From positions 124,001-188,000 of the forward strand of contig JAJJXM010000061.1 in assembly GCA_024516155.1 (NCBI GenBank): a stretch of 64,000 nucleotides of DNA, in the 5' to 3' direction. Below, in pieces: positions 36,879-49,437 of this stretch (its first letter is position 1; each line of letters opens with the position of its first letter). Below the pieces are notes generated by a model. It ran no database searches. It had not been told where the DNA came from and saw only the letters and a program-made list of their open reading frames with translations. This stretch comes from Pyronema omphalodes (taxonomy: Eukaryota > Ascomycota > Pezizomycetes > Pezizales > Pyronemataceae). Position numbers and translations under genes: made by a program.

Positions 36879-37983
36879 CAGACCTCCCAACCGTATAGCC
36901 AGTTTACCGGGTAAAATCGTAAACCAGGTAAACTGAACTGATAATTGACAGTTAGTTGGTGCAGTTTTCGTGTCCCGGATACGCAGTTGGTTCAGTTTTG
37001 AGGGTTCCATAGAACCAGGTAACTGCAGTGCACTGATTGAACTGATTGAACTGACTCGGTAAACAGTTTACTGGTTGTCAGATAAAAACCAGTTTAACCA
37101 CCTCGTTGACTACTGCGCAGAAGAATAAACAGCCAAACCCATGCATGGAGGATCATAGACAGCCAAACCAGTGCAAATATTGTACTGAAACCTCGTTTGA
37201 ACGCACCTCTGATGGCCTGGATCCTCCTATACATCTCGCCTAGACTATTTTCTCTTGACCTACAGAACTCAACCATACCTTACACTGCCATTTCTCTCCA
37301 ACCACCTACAATGAGTTCCGTTACCAGCGGTCTCTCCTCTATACCACCTGGCTTCAATACCCCGCTAGAACCCCAACAAGGCTCTGAAGATATGGCAACA
37401 GGTAGCCCCACGCAGCCGGACGAGTATGTTGATTACTGTGCGCTGAGACTGGAGGCAGCACTTGGGGATGGTCCTTCTGCCATTGAGTGGTAGTGTGAGC
37501 CCCGGCAGCGGGCCAGGTTCCCCAAACTTTGCAAAACGGCTGTTGAAGTACTGCTGTCTATTCCCGCAATGAGCGCCGAGCCCGAGCGGCTGTTTTTCGA
37601 ATGCAAGAAAATCATTATATCGGACCTTCATTCGATGCAGGCAGACACTCTGGAGGGCATTGAGGGGCTCAAGAGCTTCAATCGTAGGCGTCAGTTGTTA
37701 TTTCTGGGGACCAAATCATGATCGAATTTTGTTATGTATGCACTGAATAATATTGATTGCCCCTTCATAAACCAGTTCCTCCGGACAAACCAGTTTTGGC
37801 AGTTTTAAACAGTTCACCTGGTTTGCCAAGCCTTTCATTCAGTTAATTGGTTTTCGCAGTTTAACCAGTTTATATTACTGACAGTAAACTGAACTGGGTC
37901 GCCGTACAGTTCTCATATTCCAACAGTCCGTACAGTCCGTTTTGGCCGTCATTTTAAACTGGTTTGTACGACTGGGAGGTCTG
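36879..37983 (+). mobile_element. hAT-family DNA transposon derivative, 1.1 kb, with 8-bp TSD
   Basis: Left end CAGACCTCCCAACCGTATAG and right end (reverse complement) CAGACCTCCCAGTCGTACAA form imperfect terminal inverted repeats. A perfect 8-bp duplication ATCTTTAT flanks the element (36871-36878 and 37984-37991), the hallmark of hAT transposons. Many subterminal motifs of the ACCAGTTTA/TAAACTGGT kind occur at both ends, as transposase-binding sites do in this superfamily. Inside is a hAT C-terminal dimerisation fragment. Too short to be autonomous; it sits between MT4 and MT5. Confidence 0.9.
37311..37721 (+). pseudogene. hAT transposase remnant with C-terminal dimerisation domain
   Basis: The frame from ATG 37311 runs to TGA 37719-37721 with a single in-frame TAG at 37491-37493. 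After the stop it encodes FPKLCKTAVEVLLSIPAMSA, EPERLF, then a D-x-x-x-x-x-A-D-T-x-E block, which is the hAT dimerisation signature. The stop falls at the second W of the usual W-W, so TGG became TAG, consistent with a C-to-T change on the other strand. The catalytic core is missing. Confidence 0.8.
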
Positions 37984-37991
37984 ATCTTTAT

Positions 37992-38699
37992 GTTCCTCAA
38001 ATATGAACAACTCCACAAGATATGACCTAAATCCTGCATTGTTTGCACATATATAAGTTGCTATTCCTCAAACATGAATAATTCCACAATGAAAGCTATT
38101 TCATCCAGCAAGGAACCAGAAGATCAAATTCGACGGTGCTATTTCTCTATGCCATTAGTCCAACTTTAGATATGTTTGAGTAATACAGCAGCTCAAATAA
38201 GCCATCAAGTTCTTTATTCAGATTAACATCACTTTTGCAGTCTCTAACAAGACCAATACTAACTAGCGCCACTAAACCTGAACGTAAGCGATTTAAACGC
38301 TCTAATCAAGTATCAGTGATACCCCATGCACCAACGGGACCCAGCGTAAAGGGTCCGGTGAGAACCGCATTAGACGCAGCAGAGGCACAGGCAGACCTTC
38401 CCATTTCAACTTCCGAATGTCCAAACTGTTGAAAACTCTCAACATATTAACTGCCGCGCTTAATCTGTAACAGTAGGTGATAACTTACACGTGGATTATG
38501 TACAGAACTTGCCGATATATCCTATTATCAATTCTGCGGTTATGTAATTAGGGGTTCGGATCAATTGCGGATGTATGGTGGATCAGCGATGTGTTGGGAG
38601 TTGTTTAAAGCTGTCTGTCTTCCGCTCTTGACTACCGAAGTTGTTGGATTCTTGCTACTTTGAACCTGTGTTGAAGGTTACCGAATTCCTATAGACACA
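37992..38699. other. Intergenic region between the hAT element and MT5
   Basis: No supported gene. A 65-codon frame at 38235-38432 has no motif. The MT5 promoter lies at the right end. Confidence 0.5.
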
Positions 38700-39895
38700 A
38701 TGAAGTTAATTGAAGTCGATCCCACCGTGGTGAGTATCCTTTACCCCACGGCCTGTTCTACCATCACAGTACATATAACTCACCCCTCCCGCCATAGCTC
38801 GAAAAGCCCGAAAACGAAGACTACGATTCCTCAGGTTACGACACATCGACAGCCTCCCTAACGTCCTCAATCAACCAATACATATTCGAAGACGGGCGTC
38901 GCTACCATGCATATTTCGGACAAGACAAATACCTGATGCCAAACGACGACCAAGAACAAGACCGACTAGACCTGCACCATGAGATTCTTCGTTTAGCCTG
39001 GGACGACAAGCTTTACGAAGCACCATTAGATTCTCCTCAGCGGATTCTTGATATCGGAACTGGAACTGGAATCTGGGCTATTGATATGGCGGAGAAGTTT
39101 CCTATGGCCGAGGTTATCGGAACGGATTTGTCCCCTATACAACCTAGTTGGGTTCCGCCGAATTGTAGTTTTCAGGTTGATGATGCTATGATGGATTGGA
39201 CTTTTAGAGATGTGAGCCCTCCATTGCCTACCCGCTATCTCCCCCCAGAATATAAGTTAAATGGGACTTGTTGTTTGCTTTTTTGTTTTCTTACTCAGCT
39301 CGGTAGGATCATTTCGACTTTATCCATGCCCGCAACATCCTCTCCGGAGTCAGTAACTGGGAGCACCTAGTCCAAGAAATGCTACGGTGCACCACACCTG
39401 GTGGCTACATCGAACTCTGCGAACTCGACATATCCTTCTATTCCGACGACGGTTCCATGAGATCCGACAACCCTGCGAAGATCTACATTGAGCATCTCCG
39501 TTCCGCACTAACAAAAATGGGGCGTCCTCCAATAGATCTTCAGTTTATGAAGAATCTTCTTCTCCAAGCCGGGTTTGAAGATATTGTTGCATTACAGGTG
39601 AAAGAACCAGTTGGTCCTTGGCCTCGAGATTCTAGAATGAAAACTCTGGGTGCTATGGTACTATTGAATATGGAGACGGCTTTTGAAAGTTATGGAATGG
39701 CGGCTTTTACTAGAGTTCTGGGAATGGAGATTGAGAAGGCGAGGGCGATTTGTGATGAGGCCAAGAAGGCCACTAGGAATAAGAATTATCATATGTATGG
39801 TCATTAGTAAGTGTCACTTGTATCAGTCGGTTGGAGGTTTGCTAACCGGAGATAGCTTCCGTGTGTATGGAAGAAAACCAGCGATGAAGGCGTAG
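38700..39895 (+). CDS. LaeA/UMTA-like SAM-dependent methyltransferase MT5, 327 aa
   Basis: Exons are 38700-38729, 38798-39211, 39307-39806 and 39856-39895. The N-terminus is MKLIEVDPTV with an intron after ten codons (donor GTGAGT), as in MT1 and MT6. Motifs: [76 protein letters not shown] and [14 protein letters not shown]. It lacks the introns after EQDR, in motif I, after NC and before RCT, so its central exon is long. The intron after RD (39212-39306) is kept. The tail exon encodes [13 protein letters not shown]. It is the last plus-strand copy before the housekeeping block. Confidence 0.88.
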
Positions 39896-40484
39896 GAAGC
39901 GTGGTGGGTTTCTTAGCTGTATATTGAAAGATAACTTTGGGGGTTCGGCCTTAATGATAATGCATTTCCTTGTTTCAAGTGATCTGAAGATTGATGATGT
40001 TAAGAGCGAAGTCGCATGTGCATCATCTCTGGGTAGCATCCGGTGGCTGATTAGAGTATATGAGTGATATTTGATATCTTCTATCCTATCATTCAACCTA
40101 AAATCCCCGTAACATTATTGCCGTTGTATACAAATCCATTAAAAAATTGTCCTTTTTATTTTCCACAAAACCTAACATCAAAAAAACCAATTCCAAGACA
40201 TTACACATCACTAATCCAAACAAACAAACAAAAAGAAAAAGAAAAACAATCATTAAATTTATTTTCACATAATCCAAAAGAAGGCACTCTTCTTTTAGCA
40301 TCAGATTTTCGGGTCCACAGTACATTAGCATAGCATGCACAGTCCCCAACATCTAAACATGCACCCGCGCCCAAATAAAACACCCAAACCCCAATTTCTT
40401 CGTTCATCCCATGTTTTTGTAACCAAATCGTAATCTAGTATCAAGTAGTAATGAAAGGCAGTGACCAATCAGATGTTAACGTTT
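39896..40484. other. 3' regions of convergent MT5 and SRP54
   Basis: No gene was seen. Open frames on both strands at 40064-40407 run through A/T-rich, low-complexity sequence and have no domain. Confidence 0.55.
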
Positions 40485-42670
<2,186 letters not shown>

Positions 42671-43402
42671 GTTGGTGTATCTGTAAATATATTCGTGGCT
42701 TCGTTGCGGTTGGTTTGGTGGGGTTTTTGGTTGACAGCGGGACGTGTTGCAGAGCCGCAGTTGGGTAGGTAAGGTAGCTTGGGAAGTTGGCTTGCGTTGC
42801 GTTGTGAGTTGCGGCGGCGTCGGCGGCGAGCTGGCCTCACGTGAGTGGGGAACCTAGTTAGTGCTACATGCTCGAGTCCCGACGGTGCCGATTAGTGCCT
42901 CGTTTATTGCTCACTTCGCCGGCAGGCTGGCACAGGAACACAAAATTGTAACTCAACCAACCTCGAGTAAGAAGTTTCTATTAAGACACCACAAAAGAAT
43001 CCCGAGAATGTGGCTCATGTAGCCCTTCTTTCTGTTTTTTTTTTTTTTCATTCTTCTTTTCCCATTCTTCTGTATTCAACTTCCAATGCTTCAAAAAAAA
43101 CCAAAAAAAAAACATACACATCTAGGCTATTAAAGCCAACATAAAAATCCGTATAATCGAGTATAAACGACCAACAAAAACACCATGCGTTGAATACTCA
43201 TATGCACAAAATTCCCTACAAACCCATATCTAGAACTGAGGAGATTTCCTCTATGAGCCGTAGCTCTAACTCTAACTTTAACTCAAACTCTCCGTCTAGT
43301 ATCTACCAGTACTTCGGTATTTCTCAAAGTCCATTCCCCTCCTTGACCTCCTGCCCTCTTTCCCCCCACAGTCAGTATTTACCCGCAAGTAACATTCTCC
43401 CA
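42671..43402. other. SRP54 promoter and 3' region of the GTP cyclohydrolase gene
   Basis: No gene was seen. T-rich (43027-43048) and A-rich (43085-43112) homopolymer tracts are present. A 120-codon plus-strand frame at 43190-43552 is a shadow of the cyclohydrolase gene. Confidence 0.6.
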
Positions 43403-44845
43403 TCAAGTAAACCCCACCCCATTTTCCTTCCCCTTCCCCACCAACATCATAAACTCCTCCCTAGTCCTCATGGACTTCCTAAACACACCCAACATCGACG
43501 AAGTCGTAGTAACCGCGGTAGTTTTTCCAACACCTCTCATAACCATACATAAATGATTACATTCGACGACCACCGCAACTCCCTTCGGTTTCAAAATCTC
43601 CTCAATCGCCACTGCAACCTGTTTAGTAAGACGTTCCTGTAACTGTAAACGTCTTGCAAACATTTCCGCTATTCGTGCGAACTTGGAAAGACCGAGAACT
43701 TTTTGGTTGGGGATGTACCCGATGTGCATACGCCCTGAAAAGGGAACTAGGTGGTGCTCGCAGAGGGAAAAGATTTCGATGTCTTTGACTATCACTGGGA
43801 AGAGTTAGCTTCTTGGTGGGTTTCTAGATTTTAATTTCTGTGGAGTTTTGAAGGCAATGGGAAGCTAATTGGAGGAGCTCGTTGAAGCTGATGGGAGCTT
43901 GACAACGTCAACAACGTCGACAACGTCGACCACGGCCACCAATTAAAGAAAGAATCATACATAAATCCAACCAAAAAAAGAAAAAAGAAAGGAAGGCAAC
44001 CTACCCATCTCATCATGCTCCTCCACAAACACAGCCCCATTAATAACATCCTTCAAATCCTCCTCATATCCCTTCGTAAAATACAACATAGCCTTAGCAT
44101 ATCTTTTCGGAGTATCCTTTAAACCCTCTCTATCCGGATTTTCTCCTATACACTCTAGCAAAGTTCTTATCGCTTCTGACATCTTTGAAATTCTCTGTTC
44201 TTCTTGTCCTTGATCGTTTGTTGGGGTATGTCTGGGGTGTTGGGGTTGTCGGAGGGAGAGAGATGCAGTATCAGTAAGACCCCCGGGGCCGGGTTTTATT
44301 GGAGCCAGGCTTCCGATGCCATTGGTTCCGGTGCTAATGCCGGTGCTGGTGATTAAGTCGACATTGTCAACATTATCACCATCGCCGTTGTATTTTTTGC
44401 TACCACCATAACCACCACCATAACCACCACCATTACCACCACCACCGGGGATACCACCGTTCACACCATTCTTTACAACCCCAGTATCCATAATCCCAGC
44501 ACTCCCAACACTTCCAAAAGATACGGAGGAGTAGCCAGAGTCTAGATTCCCATTCTGAAAATGAACCGCTGATGAACCGGTAGTAGAATTGACAGTTACA
44601 GTTGCAGTAACAGTAGCAGTTGCAGTAGCAGTAACAGTTGCAGTAGCAGTTCCAGTTCCAGTATCAGTAACAGTATCAGTATCACTATCAGTAGCCGAGT
44701 CGTTGGTATCGATATCGATATCCTTAGTATCTGTATCCGTATCCATATCCATAGAAGCCAGTGTCGATGACGGTGACGGTGACGGTGATGGTGATGGTGA
44801 TGCTTCCGGTGATGTTTCCGGGTCTGTAACGTAGATAGGTGGCAT
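43403..44845 (-). CDS. FOL2: GTP cyclohydrolase I with long low-complexity N-terminus, 410 aa
   Basis: Exons are 44845-44005 and 43794-43403. The enzyme converts GTP to 7,8-dihydroneopterin triphosphate, the first step towards folate and tetrahydropterin. The core begins about residue 220 ([20 protein letters not shown]), with CEHH (Cys292, His295) and HLCM (Cys363) supplying the expected zinc ligands, and M-R-G-V near the end. The intron (GTAGGT, branch GCTAACT, CCCAG) splits the Val codon of [11 protein letters not shown]. The first 220 residues are a low-complexity stretch of Ser/Pro, Asp/Thr, Ala/Thr/Val and Gly repeats, about half the protein and absent from the compact yeast and animal enzymes. 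Translation could also start at M222, giving an enzyme of about 189 residues. Confidence 0.92.
44580..44790. repeat. In-frame hexanucleotide-type repeats in the GTP cyclohydrolase N-terminus
   Basis: Variants of a 6-bp unit (GTTGCA, GTAACA, GTATCA, then GGTGAC) run through 44590-44820 and encode Thr-Ala/Thr-Val/Thr-Asp and Ser-Pro dipeptide runs. Expansion or contraction by multiples of three would change only the length of the N-terminal extension. Confidence 0.75.
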
Positions 44846-45570
44846 CTTGAAGAGTTATTGATTCCTAGATCCGTGGTGGAGGTAGAGGAGTAGCTGTTGC
44901 CACTTCTGTGGAATAATGTCAAGAGAGAGTGGAGGTGTTGGATATAAGGAATAAGGAATAAAGGTATGGAGGTATAGATTAGCTTAGTTTACATTAGAGT
45001 AGGTCAGGTTAAGTTAGGTTACAGTAGGTTGGGTTAAGTTAGGTTATCCTGTATCTTAGATTATTTGAATTCTGTGATGGAGGGGCGTGGGGATGAGAAA
45101 AAATTATATAAATGTTGAAAGTAGACGATGAAGATACTTTTGCTTCGAGACAAGTAGACAAGTAATAAGTAGACCAGTAAACAAGCGAAAGATTTCACAA
45201 CTCAAAAAAACAAAAAAACCAACAAAAAAAGATTTAACTCAGGATCTATTCCATTCTCTTACGCTACAAGAATCCATCAAGTTCCATATTCCAACTTCCA
45301 ACTTCCATATTCCATATTCCAGGTTATCAAATCCAACTCTTTCCAAACCAGCCATCGTAACACAACATCAAACGACTCCTGACTCCTGAATTATCAGTTG
45401 CCCGGTTATATAAGGCAGACAAATTCCTATTCCAGTTCCATTTGAGTTATAGTTATAGTTAACTCGGAGCCTGATAAGATCTGCTGTATATCTATATATC
45501 TGTCGATTCAGACTCCCAGCAGACTCCAGTGGAAGGCTGGAAGGCTAGAAGACAGGAAACTACCGAGCGC

Positions 45571-45804
45571 AGAACCACAGAACCACAGAACCACAGAACC
45601 ACAGAACCACAGAACCACAGAACCACAGAACCACAGAACCACAGAACCACAGAACCACAGAACCACAGAACCACAGAACCACAGAACCACAGAACCACAG
45701 AACCACAGAACCACAGAACCACAGAACCACAGAACCACAGAACCACAGAACCACAGAACCACAGAACCACAGAACCACAGAACCACAGAACCACAGAACC
45801 ACAA
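45571..45804. repeat. 8-bp satellite (AGAACCAC)n, about 29 units
   Basis: Near-perfect head-to-tail copies of AGAACCAC occur over about 234 bp. An 8-bp unit without stops keeps open frames on both strands, giving spurious periodic peptides such as (TEPQNHRT)n and (VVLWFCGS)n. There are no spacers, so this is a satellite and not a CRISPR array. Confidence 0.95.
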
Positions 45805-45947
45805 CCACGATGCGGTAGTTACCAACCCCAGAAAATATCTCACAGCAGGATTCTTTATCCGTCATTTCCATTTCCAGTCATTACAGTCACTGTAAAGAAA
45901 TCCCCGAAGGTCTACATAACCTAAAGACGGCTCTTTATCTGGCAGCT

Positions 45948-46040
45948 TATGAAGGTTATGAAGGTTATGAAGGTTATGAAGGTTATGAAGGTTATGAAGG
46001 TTATGAAGGTTATGAAGGTTATGAAGGTTATGAAGGTTAC
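45948..46040. repeat. 9-bp tandem repeat (ATGAAGGTT)n, about 10 units
   Basis: About ten perfect units of ATGAAGGTT, 140 bp to the right of the 8-bp satellite. The 9-bp period would encode a tripeptide if translated, but no gene spans it. Confidence 0.93.
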
Positions 46041-46767
46041 ATAGTTGATTGTACAGACTCCAGACTCCAGGATTCTCGGGATTCTCGGGTTTGTAGTAGG
46101 CTATGTTATGCTATGCTATGCTATTCTATGCGATTCTAACTGCTCTACACTACAGTGACAACACTACATATACTGATATAAACACAGACACAGACACAGA
46201 TACTTATACTTATACTTATACCCGGACCATATAGCAGTGACGAAAAAACAAAAAAGAAGAAAGCTTCTAATAATTTATTTATAATTACCTATTCACAAAA
46301 AAAATAAAAATAAAAATATCCGTATATACTGTACCCATTTAACATCCCAAGTTACCAGCCAGCAAACAAAAAACGAAAAACCACCGGTACCTGATACCTA
46401 ATACCTGATACCTGATACTATCTGGTAGACCTTATGAAAATTCCTACCATCTTAAAAGTAATCGAAAAAGAAAAAGGAAAAGGGAAATAAAGCAATAAAG
46501 CAATAAAGCATGAAGAACGCCCCACCCCCCCCCCCCCCCCCCCCCCCGCGCCCCGACACACACATAAACACCAAGAAAAGAAAAGAGAGATTGAAATCTA
46601 ACAATCTATCTCCCGCCCCACACCCCACACCCCCCCCTCCCCCGCGCCTCCCAATGATATCCAGAATCCAGATCTATCAACAGCCAATATATAGAATCGA
46701 TCTTCTAACCATCCCGGGTTCCCGCCCGATACTCCACCCTCTCAACTATCAACTATCAACTATCAAC

Positions 46768-48665
46768 TCAATGTCCGGCATGATAAAACACATTCAACGA
46801 CAAGCAAGTAATCATAACCACAACCCCATAACAAGTGAGTCCCAAAGCACCTTTTCTTAGTAACTTCTGGTTCCGTGTTTCGCCTTGTAGCATTAGTTCT
46901 TCTGTATCTTCGTCGTCGTGATCTTTAAGGAGGTGGCGGTTGTCGGATTCTGGAGATGAGATTTTCCAGTAGAAAATTCCGGGGAGGATACTATTGGGAG
47001 TGGGGGTTAGTTCATGTTGTTCCTATTCCCAGACAGACAGGAGTATGGGGAACTGATGGTGATGGTGATAATGACAGGGATAAGGATAGGGATGGGGGGA
47101 TGGCTACTTACAAGCTAATAGCAGTACTTCCCGTGCTTCCAACATACGCCAAAACCGTTTCCAAAGAATTGACAGTCATAGCAACAGCATAAGTTCCAAC
47201 GATGATACAAGTGCTTATAACCGCGAACTTAAAGTCACTCATCTCCTCTCTTCTTCCGGGGATACTTGGAGAATGGACTCTTCTCGGTCTCCATTTGAGA
47301 ACATTGTCGATAGATGCTCTGCAGGGGTGTACTTGGAGAGGATAGGAAAACATCACAAGGATAACAATTGCGCTACGGCCAATTGTGGAGGTCCAGGATG
47401 GGAGGTATTGTGCGATAATGTTACCCCCGATGTGGTCGCCGAAACTTAGATACCCCGTTACGGCTACGAGGACGTAGATGCTCGCGGCGGAACCGATGGA
47501 GCCGAAGATTACAGAGAGGGAAGAGGAGTGGGAGGGGTCGGAGGCTTCGTTGAGGATGGAGAACATCTAGGATGGGTTAGTAAGGGACAGTAAAGAATAG
47601 CAAACTACCTATGATGGGTAGAAGCTATGGGGATAGTGACGTACGTTCTGGTGACAGGTGTAGGCAAATACAATAACCGGAAAGGTACTAAGAGCTTGGA
47701 TCAAGCCGGCTGGTTGAACAACACGGATAGGACCACGATCGGCCATAGTGTCTCCAATTAGGAAGTGGGAAACAACGAGGATGATGAGATAGCCGATAGA
47801 AACCAAGGCGATAAATGAAGTATATTTGAGAGAATCCAACCGGCGGAGGAAAGATAATGGGATGACAACAAGCCTAAAAATAGTAATTAATATCAAGTGG
47901 GGACACAAGACTACACTGGGGATATTGCGGGGTATGAATGAGGCGGGGTTCAGGAACTCACATAAAGGCGGTGATCCAGAAATGGCGGTCTAGCATGAAA
48001 TCGAATTCAGCCAGACGGGAATCAAAACCCTCGATGACTTGCGGCATCAAATCACCGATAACGATGAGGTAGGAGATAGCAACACCTTCTTTTTGTTAGC
48101 CGGTATATTCATTACTTTGTTTTCAGTATCCCATCCCCGATAGCGGACATACCGAAACATTTGATTGCGATCGCCGCATCGAATAAGATGGCTGCATTTG
48201 GGTATGTCAACTGCGATAGAGCAAAGAAACTTGCAGTTCCTCTCTCAACATATTTCGAGCATCTAGCTTGAAGATATAGACCGAATCCTGAAGCAAATGC
48301 AGAGAATAATATAACCACAACGCCTAGAAGCATTCCGAATTGGGACATTGCGTGAGGCATCGCGAGAACCCCGGCTCCGACAACTAGCATAGTGTAAGCG
48401 GGATGCGTCGCGTCGCAACAGGGGAGGAACAAGTAACATACTGGTGTTGAGGAGATTGATAACAGAACTCAGCCATGATGCTTCACCATGGTGAATTTTG
48501 CTGTTTCGTCGTCGACTGCGGGAGCGAAGGGGTTCCATCAGTATTGTGGATGAGAGGTGGTGACGTGAGGTAGAATACTAACCGTCGCCCTGAGCTTGTC
48601 CCCGGTGCTGTCACCTCAACGTCGTGGTCCGTCTGGCTAATGGCGGCGTAGTTGACTGACGACAT
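46768..48665 (-). CDS. AVT-family vacuolar-type amino-acid transporter, 472 aa
   Basis: Seven exons: 48665-48583, 48515-48442, 48383-48153, 48085-47962, 47873-47645, 47566-47112 and 46990-46768; phases close to exactly 473 codons. The protein belongs to the amino acid/auxin permease (AAAP) family. After a short hydrophilic N-terminus it begins SSVINLLNTIVGAGVLAMPH, the conserved first helix, followed by about ten further hydrophobic segments, including ISYLIVIGDLMPQVIEGF and a late GSTAISFILPGIFYWK helix pair. In yeast, AVT5-7-type members of similar size move amino acids out of the vacuole; that location and direction are inferred. The fourth exon uses an AAG acceptor (48086-48088). Divergent with the TFIIIA-like gene. 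Confidence 0.88.
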
Positions 48666-49437
48666 GTCGTCTGTGTGTGGATGTTTTCTCTATCGCAACT
48701 CAACGTTCTGTGTGTACTGACTCGCTTTGTTGTTTCGTAACCCGATCTTTAGGTGTCGTGTGCTCGTTCGTGATAGATAGGAGGATTATTTCGTGGATAT
48801 GACAGTTGACTGTTGCAAGAAAGGAGTAACGAGTGTCGAAGAGGTATTAATAGGAAATAAGCTCTTTGTATTACGTGCTCAGAAATATCGAATGTCTCTG
48901 GGGCATAGGTTAAGGCGAAAAGTATATAGAGAAGTGAATGACTGCGGATTTCTACTCTCCGACGCTTCTGTGTTCGCGATGCCAGGTCCGTGTCTTGCTT
49001 GTTGCGCCAGAGACGGAGAAGCCCATTGACGAGACAGAAACCGGCTAGTTATCGATTGCTGACTTAGCAAAATTCAAGATGGCTGTATTTACTTGGCAGA
49101 GATTTCAAGTGGCTGTACTTCTAAATTCAAAATTTAATTCTAATTATCGCCATATCATGAAGATCTCTTGCGAAAGACGGAAGTGACGAGTGCATGAATG
49201 GACGCCTGCGGTTTAGATCAATCGCTCAAGGGCCCTGAATGCCACCTCACGTGCTCATATTTACCTTCAGCCGCGTTTAGTGCAGCCCTATCCCGCCTAG
49301 CCTTTATCTTATCTAATCACAATCTTAACCCAATTAGTCGTGGTTACACGCACAATGAACTTTTTTGTGTTCCAGCAGCAGCCCGCCATGATGTTTTCAC
49401 GCCCTCGGAATCGAAGCTCGCGAACCATAGTCCAAGA
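48666..49437. promoter_or_regulatory. Shared intergenic promoter region of divergent transporter and TFIIIA-like genes
   Basis: A 772-bp spacer lies between two divergent start codons and must hold both promoters. The TFIIIA-like frame is open upstream from 49198, and an unrelated 78-codon frame lies at 48793-49029; neither has a domain. No specific factor site was assigned. Confidence 0.5.

Larger units (their letters stand above)
44846..46767. other. 1.9-kb spacer with several satellites between GTP cyclohydrolase and the transporter
   Basis: No protein gene is supported. Besides the 8-bp and 9-bp arrays listed separately, it has GGTTA/AGTTA-type runs near 45001-45050, CTATG repeats near 46102-46130, a TACCTGATA run near 46390-46420 and a 23-base C homopolymer (46525-46547). 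Its left end is the cyclohydrolase promoter. Confidence 0.6.

Noticed and set aside
15292..39895. MT1-MT5 as a classic secondary-metabolite cluster
   Set aside because: No polyketide synthase, NRPS, terpene synthase, P450 or cluster transporter was found in the window, so cluster status is not supported.
45492..45924. Open frames of 100-131 codons on both strands with periodic peptides
   Set aside because: They are produced by the 8-bp satellite, which has no stop codon in any of these frames; no start context, splice sites or domain.
45571..46040. Possible CRISPR-like array
   Set aside because: Units are 8 or 9 bp, adjoining, without unique spacers, in a eukaryotic genome; these are satellites.
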